A stretch of 43,232 bases of DNA from Desulfovibrio sp. GTDB taxonomy: Bacteria; Desulfobacterota; Desulfovibrionia; Desulfovibrionales; Desulfovibrionaceae. The position numbers and the translations under genes are program-made. The notes under the pieces are model-generated. The model was not told the DNA's origin, ran no database searches, and saw only the letters and a program-made list of their open reading frames with translations. This document shows positions 7,201 through 15,015 of the stretch, one piece after another. Within the stretch, counting starts at the first letter, position 1; each line of letters starts with the position of its first letter. The stretch lies in the NCBI GenBank assembly GCA_031272715.1, contig JAISTH010000068.1, forward strand, positions 1 to 43,232, read 5' to 3'.

Positions 7201-8140
7201 TGTCCGCGCGTTCGATGTCGTGGCGTTGAGACGTTGCGGTTGTTCTCTGACGTCCGCGGCCTCGGTTCGGGTGGCGCGGGGATGTCCGGTTCCTTTGGCG
7301 GCCTTGTGCGGACGCCGTGATCCTGGTGAAGGTGGGAAGCGCGGAAAAGTACACCCGTTGCAGCGCCATGTCCAGTGGCGGACACCGGATCGGTGGAGGA
7401 ATCTTCCTGAAGGGGGAAGAGGGCGGAGGGGAGGGACTTGACGGAGCTTGTCGCCTGCAGTGGCTATGGCATCACGGGGGGCGGGTCGGGTCTTGCGGAA
7501 GTTTTCGGACGCCGTCCGCCGTCTTGGGCCTTTTGCTTCCCGGGCGTCATGGAAGACGGCATCCATACATCAAAGATAAAAATCGTTGGGGCGACAGACC
7601 GCCCGGTTGTGCATCAATGGCGGTTCCCCATGCAGCGATGTCCAGGGAGAGTCGTCGCCCGCCTGGCGGTCAGTCGGCCTTCCATCTTGGGACATGCACG
7701 GCGCAGGTTCGTGGAGGAGGGACGAGACACGGCGCTTCAACGGGAGTCTCGCAGGCAAGGCCGGTACGCTCGTCTTCAGGATCGCGGCAACATGTGGACG
7801 CCGGATCCGCATTCAGACCGTTGATCCACGGGATGGTGGCGTGCGCCGTGCCGCCGCACGCCCCGTGATCCTTTTCCGGAAAAACGACGCCCCGGAACCG
7901 GCCCTCATCCCGGCAAAGCCCCTTCTCCGGACGACTCGGAACGGCGAAGGGCCCAGCCTGGAACATCCTCCCAAATGCCCGCTTTGGCCATCGTCTTGAC
8001 GACGATGGTGCAGGGCATCCCCTGCGGATCCCACCTCTCTGGCTCCATGCTCCAAAACTTTTTCACATCGTAAAATCCTTGTCCATGGCCGATATGCGAG
8101 CGTCGACATGGAAAAGATTCGCTATTTCCATTTTTTCCTG
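7201..8140. other. Intergenic region between the divergent acyltransferase and dot operon
   Basis: About 940 bases between divergently transcribed genes. No strong gene is seen; the longer plus-strand frames (7317-7868, 7438-7824) have no ribosome-binding site and read as shadow-like sequence. A possible small minus-strand frame at 7905-8066 is listed separately. The dot operon promoter begins at 8141. Confidence 0.5.
7905..8066 (-). CDS. Possible small protein (53 aa), unrecognised
   Basis: Weak candidate. A GTG at 8066 has AAGGA nine bases upstream and opens a 53-codon frame with protein-like composition (KKFWSMEPERWDPQG, then MPCTIVVKTMAKAGIWEDV). No signal peptide, membrane segment or known domain is visible. 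It would be divergent from dotH. It could equally be the decayed end of a larger gene. Confidence 0.2.
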   Translation of the reverse strand: MKKFWSMEPERWDPQGMPCTIVVKTMAKAGIWEDVPGWALRRSESSGEGALPG

Positions 8141-8169
8141 TTGACAGATCTTGCGTTTTGTGCTTTAAT
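8141..8169 (+). promoter_or_regulatory. Sigma-70 promoter of the dotH-dotG operon
   Basis: TTGACA (8141-8146), a 17-base spacer and TTTAAT (8164-8169) form an almost consensus promoter. It stands in an A/T-richer patch and points at dotH, leaving a leader of roughly 160 bases. Confidence 0.75.
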
Positions 8170-8337
8170 GCCGATATGCAAAGAATGTCCACAGGATCGC
8201 AGCTCATATTTCATGCAATTGGCACGGGGCGGGAGGCCTGCCTTGACGCCGGCCTGGCGTCCGCAAGTCCCCGCAGGTCCTGCGGACGGCCCACGACGCC
8301 GTTCCCCCGTCCCTTGTCCATGTCCAGGAGGCGCCGG

Positions 8338-9432
8338 ATGTCCTTCATGCGTTCCACCCTCTCGGAATCGGCCCCGTATCTGCTCGGACTCGCGCTGTGC
8401 GCCGCGGCCTGCGTCCCGCCCTTCCTCCCCGTCCACGCCCTGGCCGCACAGGAAGTCCCCGTCAGGGAAGCGGAGGCCCCCCGATCCCTCCCGGTCGAGA
8501 CCTCCCGACAGGCGCCCGATGCCGGAGCCGCAAGTCCCGTCTCGACGGAAGGCCCCGACAGGGCGGGCCGGAGCGAGCGCGTCAGGCTCCTCGACGAGAG
8601 CATCGAGCAGCTTCTCCCCTTGGGGGAGGAGGAGATACGGATGTACAAGCGCCGCAGGGACGACATCGAGGCCGCCGTGGAGGCCGAACCTGCACGGATG
8701 GCCACCCGTACCCGCCAGATACGGTCCGACCCCGGACACCGTCCCGAAGTCGTGCGTCTCTCCGGGGGCTACGCCTCCACCCTGGTCTTCCAGGACGCCA
8801 CCGGCGCCCCATGGCCCGTGCTGTCCCTGATCCTGGGATCCGCCAGGGCCTTCTCGGCATCCCAGCCCGGAACGGAGCGATCCGCCAGCGCCGTGAACGA
8901 CGGGGGAACCGCTCCCGAGGAGGGGGGCGCGCATTCCAACATCGTGACCCTCGTCCCCCTCACCAACCACGCTTCCTCGAATCTCACGGTCATGCTGGAC
9001 GGGGCCCCCTATCCCGTGATCCTGCACCTGAAGACGGAATCCGCCGCCAGGCGGGACAGGACGGCGGACGCCCTCGTGGTGCTGCGTCTGGACAGGCCCG
9101 GCCCCAAGGCCGTCCAGCCGCGGCTCGTGGGTCGCACGCCCTCTCCGGTCACTCCGCCCATGCTGGAGGTCCTGCATGGCAGGATCCCCGACGGGGCGTC
9201 GAGGATACCCCTCTCTCCGGAGATCCCCGGGGTGTCCTGCTGGGAGGCCGGAGGGGTGCGGTATCTGCGCACGGTCTGGCCCCTGGTGTGGCCGGCGTGG
9301 TCGGCGACGGCGCAGGGGGAGGACGTGCAGGTCCACGTGTTGCCAAGGACGCCCACCATCGTCGTGTCCCTGGACGGGGAGCACAAGGTGCTCGCCGCGG
9401 GACGCCCGGAGGGGCGGGAGGTGTTCCGATGA
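8338..9432 (+). CDS. dotH: Type IVB secretion outer-membrane core protein DotH/IcmK (TraN-like)
   Basis: 364-aa homologue of DotH/IcmK (TraN in IncI plasmids), part of the outer-membrane cap of the Dot/Icm core complex together with DotC, DotD and DotG. A signal peptide is visible (LLGLALCAAACVPPFLPVHALA, cleavage near ALA-AQ). The conserved early motif LLPLGEEEIRMYKRRRDD precedes the family's hallmark GGYASTLVFQDATGAPWP (about 142-159). The later SNIVTLVPL and NLTVMLDGAPYPV strands also fit. Length matches Legionella DotH (about 360 aa). ATG 8338 is chosen because AGGAGG lies six bases upstream and the signal peptide follows directly. The stop overlaps the dotG start (ATGA), showing translational coupling. 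Confidence 0.87.
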   Translation: MSFMRSTLSESAPYLLGLALCAAACVPPFLPVHALAAQEVPVREAEAPRSLPVETSRQAPDAGAASPVSTEGPDRAGRSERVRLLDESIEQLLPLGEEEIRMYKRRRDDIEAAVEAEPARMATRTRQIRSDPGHRPEVVRLSGGYASTLVFQDATGAPWPVLSLILGSARAFSASQPGTERSASAVNDGGTAPEEGGAHSNIVTLVPLTNHASSNLTVMLDGAPYPVILHLKTESAARRDRTADALVVLRLDRPGPKAVQPRLVGRTPSPVTPPMLEVLHGRIPDGASRIPLSPEIPGVSCWEAGGVRYLRTVWPLVWPAWSATAQGEDVQVHVLPRTPTIVVSLDGEHKVLAAGRPEGREVFR

Positions 9433-11009
9433 AAACGCGGCAGTACGAGCGTTGGCTGACGGGCCTCGAGGGCGGCGAGACTCCTGGGGAATCCGTCCCC
9501 GAAGAGATCGGGCCCGGCGACATCGCCGTCGCGGACGAACCGTCCGCGCGTCCCGACTCCGCCCCCAGTCAGGAACCGGAGACGTGGGAGGATTCCGTTG
9601 TCGGGCGGACTCCCTCCGAAAACGCCCGCCCCGAGGCCGGGACGGATGGGGAGCCGACCAGGGACGACGCCTCCGCCGAGGACGGGGGCGACTCCTTGGA
9701 CGAGTCGGCGTCGCCTCCGTCATGGCAGGGTCTCGTCGATCCGTCTCTCGTCCCCGTGAACGAACCGAAGGGAAGATCCTCGAGGCTCTCCCCGCGGAGA
9801 CGCTGGACGCTGCGCAGATGCGTCGCGGTGGGGGCTTTGGCGGCGTGCCTTTTCGGGATCGGGGTCGTGCTGTGGTCGCGGCTCGGAGGGAACGGCGCCG
9901 GGCGCAGCGTGCAGTTGCAGGCCGTCCGTCCGGAAAGCCCCGGGGACATGAAGGCCGTCGGGGTCGAGGCGAGCGGCGAGTACGCCAGACGCAGCGCGAG
10001 CTACGCAACGGCCAGCGCCGATGCCGCGGCGAGGGACGGCAGGACCTACGTGGCTCCGCTGGTCCCTTCGGTCCGGCCCGCTTTGCAACCGACCCCGGCT
10101 CCCGAGCCCCGGGAGGAGCCCGCCCGGAAGACGGTCATCACGGTGCCGCCGCGGCCGGCTCCTGCCGCTCCGGCGCCCCAGCCTCGGCGCCAGGGGGATG
10201 CGCGCATCGTGGGGTATCTGGGCCAATTGGACAAGCGTTGGCAGCCCCAGGGGGGCGCCGCCGTCATGACCCTCAACCCCCCGACGCCCAAGGTGCGGGC
10301 GGGGAGTCAGGCACCCGAGGTCCGGGATGTCCGGGAAGGCCTTCCCGGGCTGAAACCCGGCGACATCCTCTACTGCGTGAACCGGGTGAGCCTGGATTCG
10401 GACGCGCCGGGGCCCGCCATGGTTGAGGTGCTGGAGGGGCCCTATGCCGGGGCGAGGGCGATCGGCTCCTTCACGCGAGCCGGGGAGCATCTCGTGCTGG
10501 AGTTCTCGAGTCTCACCCTGTCCGATGGACGGAACCATCCGGTGCGGGGCTACGCGATCGATCCGAGGACCGATCGGACCGCGGTGCGCAGCGCCGTGGA
10601 CACCCATGCGGTGGAGCGATGGCTCAAGTTCGCGGCCGCGAAGTTTCTGGAGGGATTCGGGGACGCCGTGTCGTCGACCCGAAGCTCGGCCTACGTCACG
10701 CCGTACGGGTCAGGGTACACGACCTCCCGTCTCGATCTGCACGAGCAGCTGTGGAGCGCGGCGGGCAAGGTGGGGCAGGGCGCCGCGAGGATGCTTGAAC
10801 GGGATTTCTCGGTGCCTCCCACGGTGACGCTGCGATCGGGAACCGAGATGGGGGTGCTTCTGGTGCAGGTGGGCGCGGCCGAGGCGCCGGCGGCCCGGGA
10901 ATCCGGCGGGCGCGGTTCGGATGCGCAGGAAGGGGGCGGGCGGCGCGATGGGGGGTACTACGGGACCCGGCAGCAGCAGATGGAGTCCTCCAGGGGGCGG
11001 TCCCCCTGA
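9429..11009 (+). CDS. dotG: Type IVB secretion core protein DotG/IcmE (TraO-like, VirB10-related)
   Basis: 526-aa DotG/IcmE homologue, the VirB10-like protein that spans inner membrane, periplasm and outer-membrane cap. An acidic, disordered cytoplasmic N-terminus (about 1-127) is followed by one membrane segment (CVAVGALAACLFGIGVVLW, about 130-150). A Pro/Ala-rich periplasmic linker (about 215-260) comes next, then the conserved C-terminal domain with GDILYCVNRVSLDSDAPGP, EVLEGPYAGARAIGSF and YAIDPRTDRTAV (about 310-385). It lacks the long pentapeptide-like repeats of Legionella DotG (over 1000 aa) and is closer in size to plasmid TraO. It overlaps dotH by four bases. The last 35 residues are Gly/Arg-rich. 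Confidence 0.87.
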   Translation: MKTRQYERWLTGLEGGETPGESVPEEIGPGDIAVADEPSARPDSAPSQEPETWEDSVVGRTPSENARPEAGTDGEPTRDDASAEDGGDSLDESASPPSWQGLVDPSLVPVNEPKGRSSRLSPRRRWTLRRCVAVGALAACLFGIGVVLWSRLGGNGAGRSVQLQAVRPESPGDMKAVGVEASGEYARRSASYATASADAAARDGRTYVAPLVPSVRPALQPTPAPEPREEPARKTVITVPPRPAPAAPAPQPRRQGDARIVGYLGQLDKRWQPQGGAAVMTLNPPTPKVRAGSQAPEVRDVREGLPGLKPGDILYCVNRVSLDSDAPGPAMVEVLEGPYAGARAIGSFTRAGEHLVLEFSSLTLSDGRNHPVRGYAIDPRTDRTAVRSAVDTHAVERWLKFAAAKFLEGFGDAVSSTRSSAYVTPYGSGYTTSRLDLHEQLWSAAGKVGQGAARMLERDFSVPPTVTLRSGTEMGVLLVQVGAAEAPAARESGGRGSDAQEGGGRRDGGYYGTRQQQMESSRGRSP

Positions 11010-11110
11010 CGGAATTGACGGGACCCGAGGCCGGGACGCCCTTGCCGCGGAGAGTCCGCGAGGGGGGCGGGTCGGTCTCGGCTCCCTTCGGAATGGCTAA
11101 GGGCATGAAC

Positions 11111-11450
11111 GGATCAAGAAAACGGCAACCACATGGAGGGTTCGAACCATGGGAAACTTCAAAAGGAACAGGATCGCCGAGGGCGGTCCGGGGATGTCCG
11201 CCGGTTCGGCCGGCGGCATGGGCGATGGCATGGAACGCTGGGGGGATTCCGGTCAGGATCGGGACCCCGTCGGCGGATCAGGAAAACAGCAACCACATGT
11301 GAGGGCAAGAACCATGAATGGTCGCCACTTGAATTGGCTCATCGAAGGCGATGAGCGCGGGATGTCCGCCGGTGCGACCGGCGGCATGGGCGATGGCGTG
11401 GAACGCCGGTGGGCTCCCGGTCAGGATCGGGATGCCGTCGAGGCTTCCGG
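11111..11450 (+). repeat. Tandem duplication spanning the start of gene X
   Basis: Two imperfect copies of about 165 bases, beginning GGATCA at 11111 and at 11275. Each contains CAACCACATG, a purine-rich ribosome-binding site, AACCATG as a start codon (ATG 11149 and ATG 11314), and then the stretch coding GMSAGxxGGMGDGxER...GQDRDxV. The shift is 164 bases before the start codon and 165 after it, because one base was gained between site and ATG in copy 2. The coding parts stay in one frame. Confidence 0.85.
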
Positions 11451-13296
11451 CGGGGACGCCGGGGCGATGGCCGGCATGGCCGGAAAGACGCCGGAAACGG
11501 CATCGATACAGGCAACGGTGAGGGAGATCGTGTCCTCCGTATTGCAGACGTCCGGGAAGCTGAAGTTTCCGGTGGCCCGGGGGCATGGGTCCAGGCCGCT
11601 GGAGTTCCTGGAGCGTCAGTCCCGGTATGCCCGGGAGCTGGCCCAGGATGCCGGGGCGATCTCGGGCCTGGTCGTGGCTTTCCAGACGGCGGCTCAGCAC
11701 GTCCACGGCGAGGCGATGGCCGCCGCGGCGATGGGGACGACGCCGGATGAGCGCCGGGTGGCCGAAGATCATGCACGGGTCGTGACGCAGATGCTCCATG
11801 TGGCCGCGGAGTATGGGGCGGTGGCGGTGAAGTTCGTCGTCGACTGCGAACGCCACGGTACGGTGAGGGCCGAGTGCCTGGCCGACAGGTGCTCCGGCGA
11901 CGGCTCGATGGACAGCGCGCTGCCGGGGAGAGCCATGCGCAAGATGAAGTCCTCGGCGAGGAAGGTCGAGAAGTGTGTGTGGAGGCTCGCGGAAGTCTTC
12001 GAGATGGCCAGAGCGCTGGGCGTCCCGGGGTTCGGGCTGGGCGAGGAGGCGTCCGTGTGGGCGTTCCGCCTCATGGTGATTACGTTGGTCGTGGTGTACC
12101 GCATCCCCGGCGTCAGCTTCTCCAAGCGCGTCTCCAAGGGGGCCTCCAAACGTGCCTCCAAGACGGCCTCAGGGCGTCGGGGCAACGTCCGGAAGACGGC
12201 GGCCCCCGCCGTCCCGTCGGCGCCGGTCCCGCAGACCGAGGAGGAGACCGGCCTTGAGGGCTCCTGTTCCGTCCCGGACGATGCGACGGGATCCTCCGGC
12301 ATCTGCCCGGAGCCCGTGACCATGGAGCGGGACGCCCACGAGGAGTCCATCGAGGTCAATGCGTCGGCCGCGGACACCTCCGTCGCCGTCCCGGTGACGA
12401 TGCCCCCGCAGACCGGGGAGGGGGCCTGCCTTGAAGGCTCCTGCTCCGTCCCGGACGATGCGACGGAATCCTCCGGCACCTGCCCGGAACCCGTGACCAT
12501 GGAGCGGGACGCCCCCGAGGATCCCGTCGAGGCCAAGGCTTCGGCTGCGGACACCTCCGGCCACGATGCCCACGATAACCCCGGCGACCCCGCCGGCGTC
12601 GACGATGACGTCGACCGGGTTCCCGGACACGCCCGGAACCGCCCCCGTAGCGGCTGGATGTTCCCGGTCCGCGGCCATGGGACGCTGAAGCCGGCGATCG
12701 TTGCGTTGCTGCTCGTCCTGGCTTGCTGCGCCATCGCCGTGCACCTGATGGCGGATGCCCCGACCCTCCGGACGGAACTCCCGTTCCAGGCCACGGCGTC
12801 GAGGACGATGGACGATCCGGCGTGGGAGACCATGCCGGGCCACCCGTCCCGGGATCCATCGGCATCCTCGTCCGCTAACGATGTGCAGGCCTCTCCCGTC
12901 GATCGTGACGGCCAGGCCCTTGCCGCCACGCAAGCCCCGGGGGATGCCGACGCCTTCGCCGCCCCCTGGACAAGCGCCCTCCAGGAGGGGACGCAATACC
13001 CGCTGATCCCGGGGGAGGATGCGTACATGCACACCCTGGGCGGCATCGGGTCGGCGGAGCGGGACCTGCGCCTCGCCCTGGCCCCCATCGACGGATGGTG
13101 CGCATCCCATGACGATCCCGGGCTCTGCGGGGTCGTGGCCGATCTCGACGTCGCGCTCAAGGGCTTCGATGCCGGGGCGCAGTCCCTCGTCGACGCCATC
13201 GTCGAAAGGCTGCGCATGCTCGAACCCCAGCGCCGCAGCGGGATGCCGACCGGGCTCGGCACCTCCGATCCCCTCGATGCCGAGGATCATTCGTGA
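11149..13296 (+). CDS. Unrecognised membrane protein in the dotF/icmG position
   Basis: 715-aa protein without a family I recognise. Residues 1-105 are two copies of a Gly/Met/Asp-rich segment; 110-300 is helical. A hydrophobic stretch at about 303-320 (FRLMVITLVVVYRIPGV) and a clearer membrane segment at about 514-534 (PAIVALLLVLACCAIAVHL) leave about 180 residues probably in the periplasm. A 52-residue acidic, Cys-containing unit (LEGSCSVPDDAT, CPEPVTMERDA, SAADTS) occurs twice between 365 and 475. Its position between dotG and dotE is that of dotF/icmG (traP), and one membrane span with a soluble tail fits DotF topology, but no DotF sequence signature is visible, so this is inference. ATG 11149 has GGAGG upstream; ATG 11314 in the second repeat copy is a real alternative. 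The stop overlaps the next start (GTGA). Confidence 0.75.
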   Translation: MGNFKRNRIAEGGPGMSAGSAGGMGDGMERWGDSGQDRDPVGGSGKQQPHVRARTMNGRHLNWLIEGDERGMSAGATGGMGDGVERRWAPGQDRDAVEASGGDAGAMAGMAGKTPETASIQATVREIVSSVLQTSGKLKFPVARGHGSRPLEFLERQSRYARELAQDAGAISGLVVAFQTAAQHVHGEAMAAAAMGTTPDERRVAEDHARVVTQMLHVAAEYGAVAVKFVVDCERHGTVRAECLADRCSGDGSMDSALPGRAMRKMKSSARKVEKCVWRLAEVFEMARALGVPGFGLGEEASVWAFRLMVITLVVVYRIPGVSFSKRVSKGASKRASKTASGRRGNVRKTAAPAVPSAPVPQTEEETGLEGSCSVPDDATGSSGICPEPVTMERDAHEESIEVNASAADTSVAVPVTMPPQTGEGACLEGSCSVPDDATESSGTCPEPVTMERDAPEDPVEAKASAADTSGHDAHDNPGDPAGVDDDVDRVPGHARNRPRSGWMFPVRGHGTLKPAIVALLLVLACCAIAVHLMADAPTLRTELPFQATASRTMDDPAWETMPGHPSRDPSASSSANDVQASPVDRDGQALAATQAPGDADAFAAPWTSALQEGTQYPLIPGEDAYMHTLGGIGSAERDLRLALAPIDGWCASHDDPGLCGVVADLDVALKGFDAGAQSLVDAIVERLRMLEPQRRSGMPTGLGTSDPLDAEDHS

Positions 13297-13814
13297 ACAA
13301 CGAACTGCTCCAGGCCCTCGCCAACCTGACGGCCGACATCGCGCCGTTCTGGGACCTGATCCTGACGTTGAGCTACATCGGGGGCGCCATCTTCGTGGTG
13401 GCCGGCCTGATGGCCATGGCGGGTTCGGGGCGGCAGGGCCGCGGAGCGGGCTCCGTGGTGGTGGGCACCCTGCTTCTGGGGCTGCCCGCCATCATGGACG
13501 CCGCCTCCCAGACCCTCTTCAACGCCCAGGCGCCCAGGGGGCTTTCCATGATGGGGAGCGGGGGAGGCCCCGGCGACACCTTCGTCCTCTTCGCGGTGCG
13601 GGTGGCACAGCTGACTGGACTGATCGGCCTCGTGAAAGGCCTTTCCCTCCTGCGCAACGCCGGCGACGGAAGGGGCGGCGGCATCGCCCACGGGGCGACC
13701 TACGTCACGGCAGGGATCCTGTGCATCAACATCGTCCCCTTCATGCGGGCCGTGGGCGGGTCCATCGGAGGGATGTTCCAGCAGGTCGTGACGAGACTTT
13801 TCGGCGGCGGGTAG
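13293..13814 (+). CDS. dotE: Type IVB secretion membrane protein, DotE/IcmC-like (TraQ-like)
   Basis: 173-aa integral membrane protein of the IcmC/DotE/DotV group, an inner-membrane component of Dot/Icm systems. Hydrophobic segments: about 16-42 (LILTLSYIGGAIFVVAGLMAM), 51-66, 95-115 (VLFAVRVAQLTGLIGLVKGL) and 132-150. The family signature is the late part: GLIGLVKGLSLLRNAGDG, then GGGIAHGATYVTAGILCINIVPF, matching the pattern GxxxxxxGWxLLRxA...GxTHxxGGxLxINIxxF. The GTG start overlaps the TGA of gene X and has GAGGA upstream. Length agrees with Legionella IcmC (about 190 aa). Confidence 0.75.
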   Translation: MNNELLQALANLTADIAPFWDLILTLSYIGGAIFVVAGLMAMAGSGRQGRGAGSVVVGTLLLGLPAIMDAASQTLFNAQAPRGLSMMGSGGGPGDTFVLFAVRVAQLTGLIGLVKGLSLLRNAGDGRGGGIAHGATYVTAGILCINIVPFMRAVGGSIGGMFQQVVTRLFGGG

Positions 13815-13842
13815 CCCCGCACCGGAAGATTTGACCCGGACC

Positions 13843-13876
13843 GGGGCCCGGGCGACGCCGTCGTCGTCCGGGCCCC
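13843..13876 (+). terminator. Very strong hairpin between dotE and dotN
   Basis: Fifteen base pairs (one of them G-U) form between 13843-13857 (GGGGCCCGGGCGACG) and 13862-13876 with a four-base loop, 28 bases after the dotE stop. No U-run follows, so it may be an attenuator, an mRNA 3'-end stabiliser or a weak terminator rather than a full stop to transcription. Confidence 0.65.
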
Positions 13877-14025
13877 TCCCCATCGCCGCCTCCCGGGGAA
13901 GCAACGGGGATCGCGGCGGATACATCAAAACGGCCGCCGTCGCCGCCGCGGATCCGGGGCATCCCCATGGCGGCCCCATGGCATCCCCAAGTCGGCCCCA
14001 AGCGTGGCCCAAGGAGCCTGAAGCA

Positions 14026-14847
14026 ATGAAAGTCCTCCTCCCCCCTCCCTCTCTGCCTCCCCTGAACATCTCCATGGACGTCCGGAACGTGACGCTGGCG
14101 TCCCTGGACGGCCCAGGAAGGCGTTCCCCGGACATCCCGAAGGACATGCTGGACCTGATCCTTGCCCGGGACCGCAACGCGTGCCTTGCCTGTGGCATGG
14201 TCGCGGACGGGAGCGGGGCGCTCCTCGAGATGCATCACCTTGACGGCGACCACACCAACAACGCGCACGCCAACGTCGCCTCCCTCTGCCCCCTCTGCCA
14301 CGGCACGCTGGACATCTGGCATCTGGCCCACGAGAGCCCTCTGGCCGGCCATGCCGAGATCCTCTACCTGCCCGGGCTGTCCCCGACGGACCTCAACATG
14401 CTGGTCTGGACGATGGCCGTGGCCCATGCCAAGTGCCAGGAGGGCGGGGAACCATCGGACAAGGTCCGGAAATTCACGGCCGAGGTGCGCGCCGCCGCCT
14501 TGATGCTCCACGGATGGGGCAGGATCGCCGACGCCCTCCCCGATGACTGGGCTCCCGGCTTCAAGGCGCCGGAGACCCATGTCCTGGCCGACCCCGTCCC
14601 CCTCGCCGGCGCCCTCCTGGCACTCGCCGGGAAGGGCAAACGGGACTCCGGATCCCTGCAGTCGAAGCTGGAGCCGCTGCTGTACGGACTGAGGGTCTTC
14701 TGCGACCCCCTGTCGCTCCCCATGCAGCGCATGGTCAAGCCCCTCCTGTCCTCTCCGGCATGGCACACGGAGGGCGAGGACTGGCTGGAGAAATGGACGG
14801 CCGTGCACGCCGCCGTCATGAAGACGATGCGGTCGCGCGTTTCCTGA
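14026..14847 (+). CDS. dotN: Type IVB coupling-complex zinc protein DotN/IcmJ-like
   Basis: 273-aa homologue of DotN/IcmJ, a zinc-binding HNH-fold protein that joins DotL and DotM in the type IV coupling complex on the cytoplasmic face. Four zinc cysteines are seen: C53 and C56 (NACLACG) and C88 and C91 (SLCPLCH). Between them is EMHHLDGDHTNNAHANV (69-84), the HNH-like loop, and afterwards the IcmJ-typical ILYLPGLSPTDLNMLVWTM (112-130). Legionella IcmJ is about 208 aa; the extra 60 residues are C-terminal. ATG 14026 is chosen because AAGGAG lies nine bases upstream; the frame remains open to 13831 but that part is low-complexity and contains the strong hairpin. In Legionella icmJ lies directly before icmB (dotO); here dotO follows in the opposite direction. 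Confidence 0.8.
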   Translation: MKVLLPPPSLPPLNISMDVRNVTLASLDGPGRRSPDIPKDMLDLILARDRNACLACGMVADGSGALLEMHHLDGDHTNNAHANVASLCPLCHGTLDIWHLAHESPLAGHAEILYLPGLSPTDLNMLVWTMAVAHAKCQEGGEPSDKVRKFTAEVRAAALMLHGWGRIADALPDDWAPGFKAPETHVLADPVPLAGALLALAGKGKRDSGSLQSKLEPLLYGLRVFCDPLSLPMQRMVKPLLSSPAWHTEGEDWLEKWTAVHAAVMKTMRSRVS

Positions 14848-14948
14848 TGGAGGACAGACGGTCGTCGCGGGGGAAGTGACCGGCGGAGCCTGCAAATGCG
14901 GCAACTGGCGACAACGCCTCCCGTCGTGAAGGGAAATCCCCCTCGGGA

Positions 14949-15009
14949 GCGGGACGGCGGGGGAACCCCGGCCGGCAAAGGTCGCCCCCTCCGCGCCCCG
15001 CCGTCCCGC
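14949..15009. terminator. Bidirectional terminator-like hairpin between dotN and dotO
   Basis: GCGGGACGGCGGGG (14949-14962) pairs perfectly with CCCCGCCGTCCCGC (14996-15009). It lies between the convergent ends of dotN (14847) and dotO (15016), so one structure could serve both transcripts. There is no U-run on either side. Confidence 0.65.
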
Positions 15010-15015
15010 AGGGTT

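Noticed and set aside
3781..7320. Very long open frame (1179 codons) on the plus strand
   Set aside because: It is antisense to the FkbM and acyltransferase genes, reads as Val/Asp/Gly/Arg-rich low-complexity sequence, and is explained by high G+C at third positions of the true genes.
13831..14025. N-terminal extension of the dotN frame
   Set aside because: It contains the 15-bp hairpin, reads as low complexity, and the AAGGAG site supports ATG 14026.
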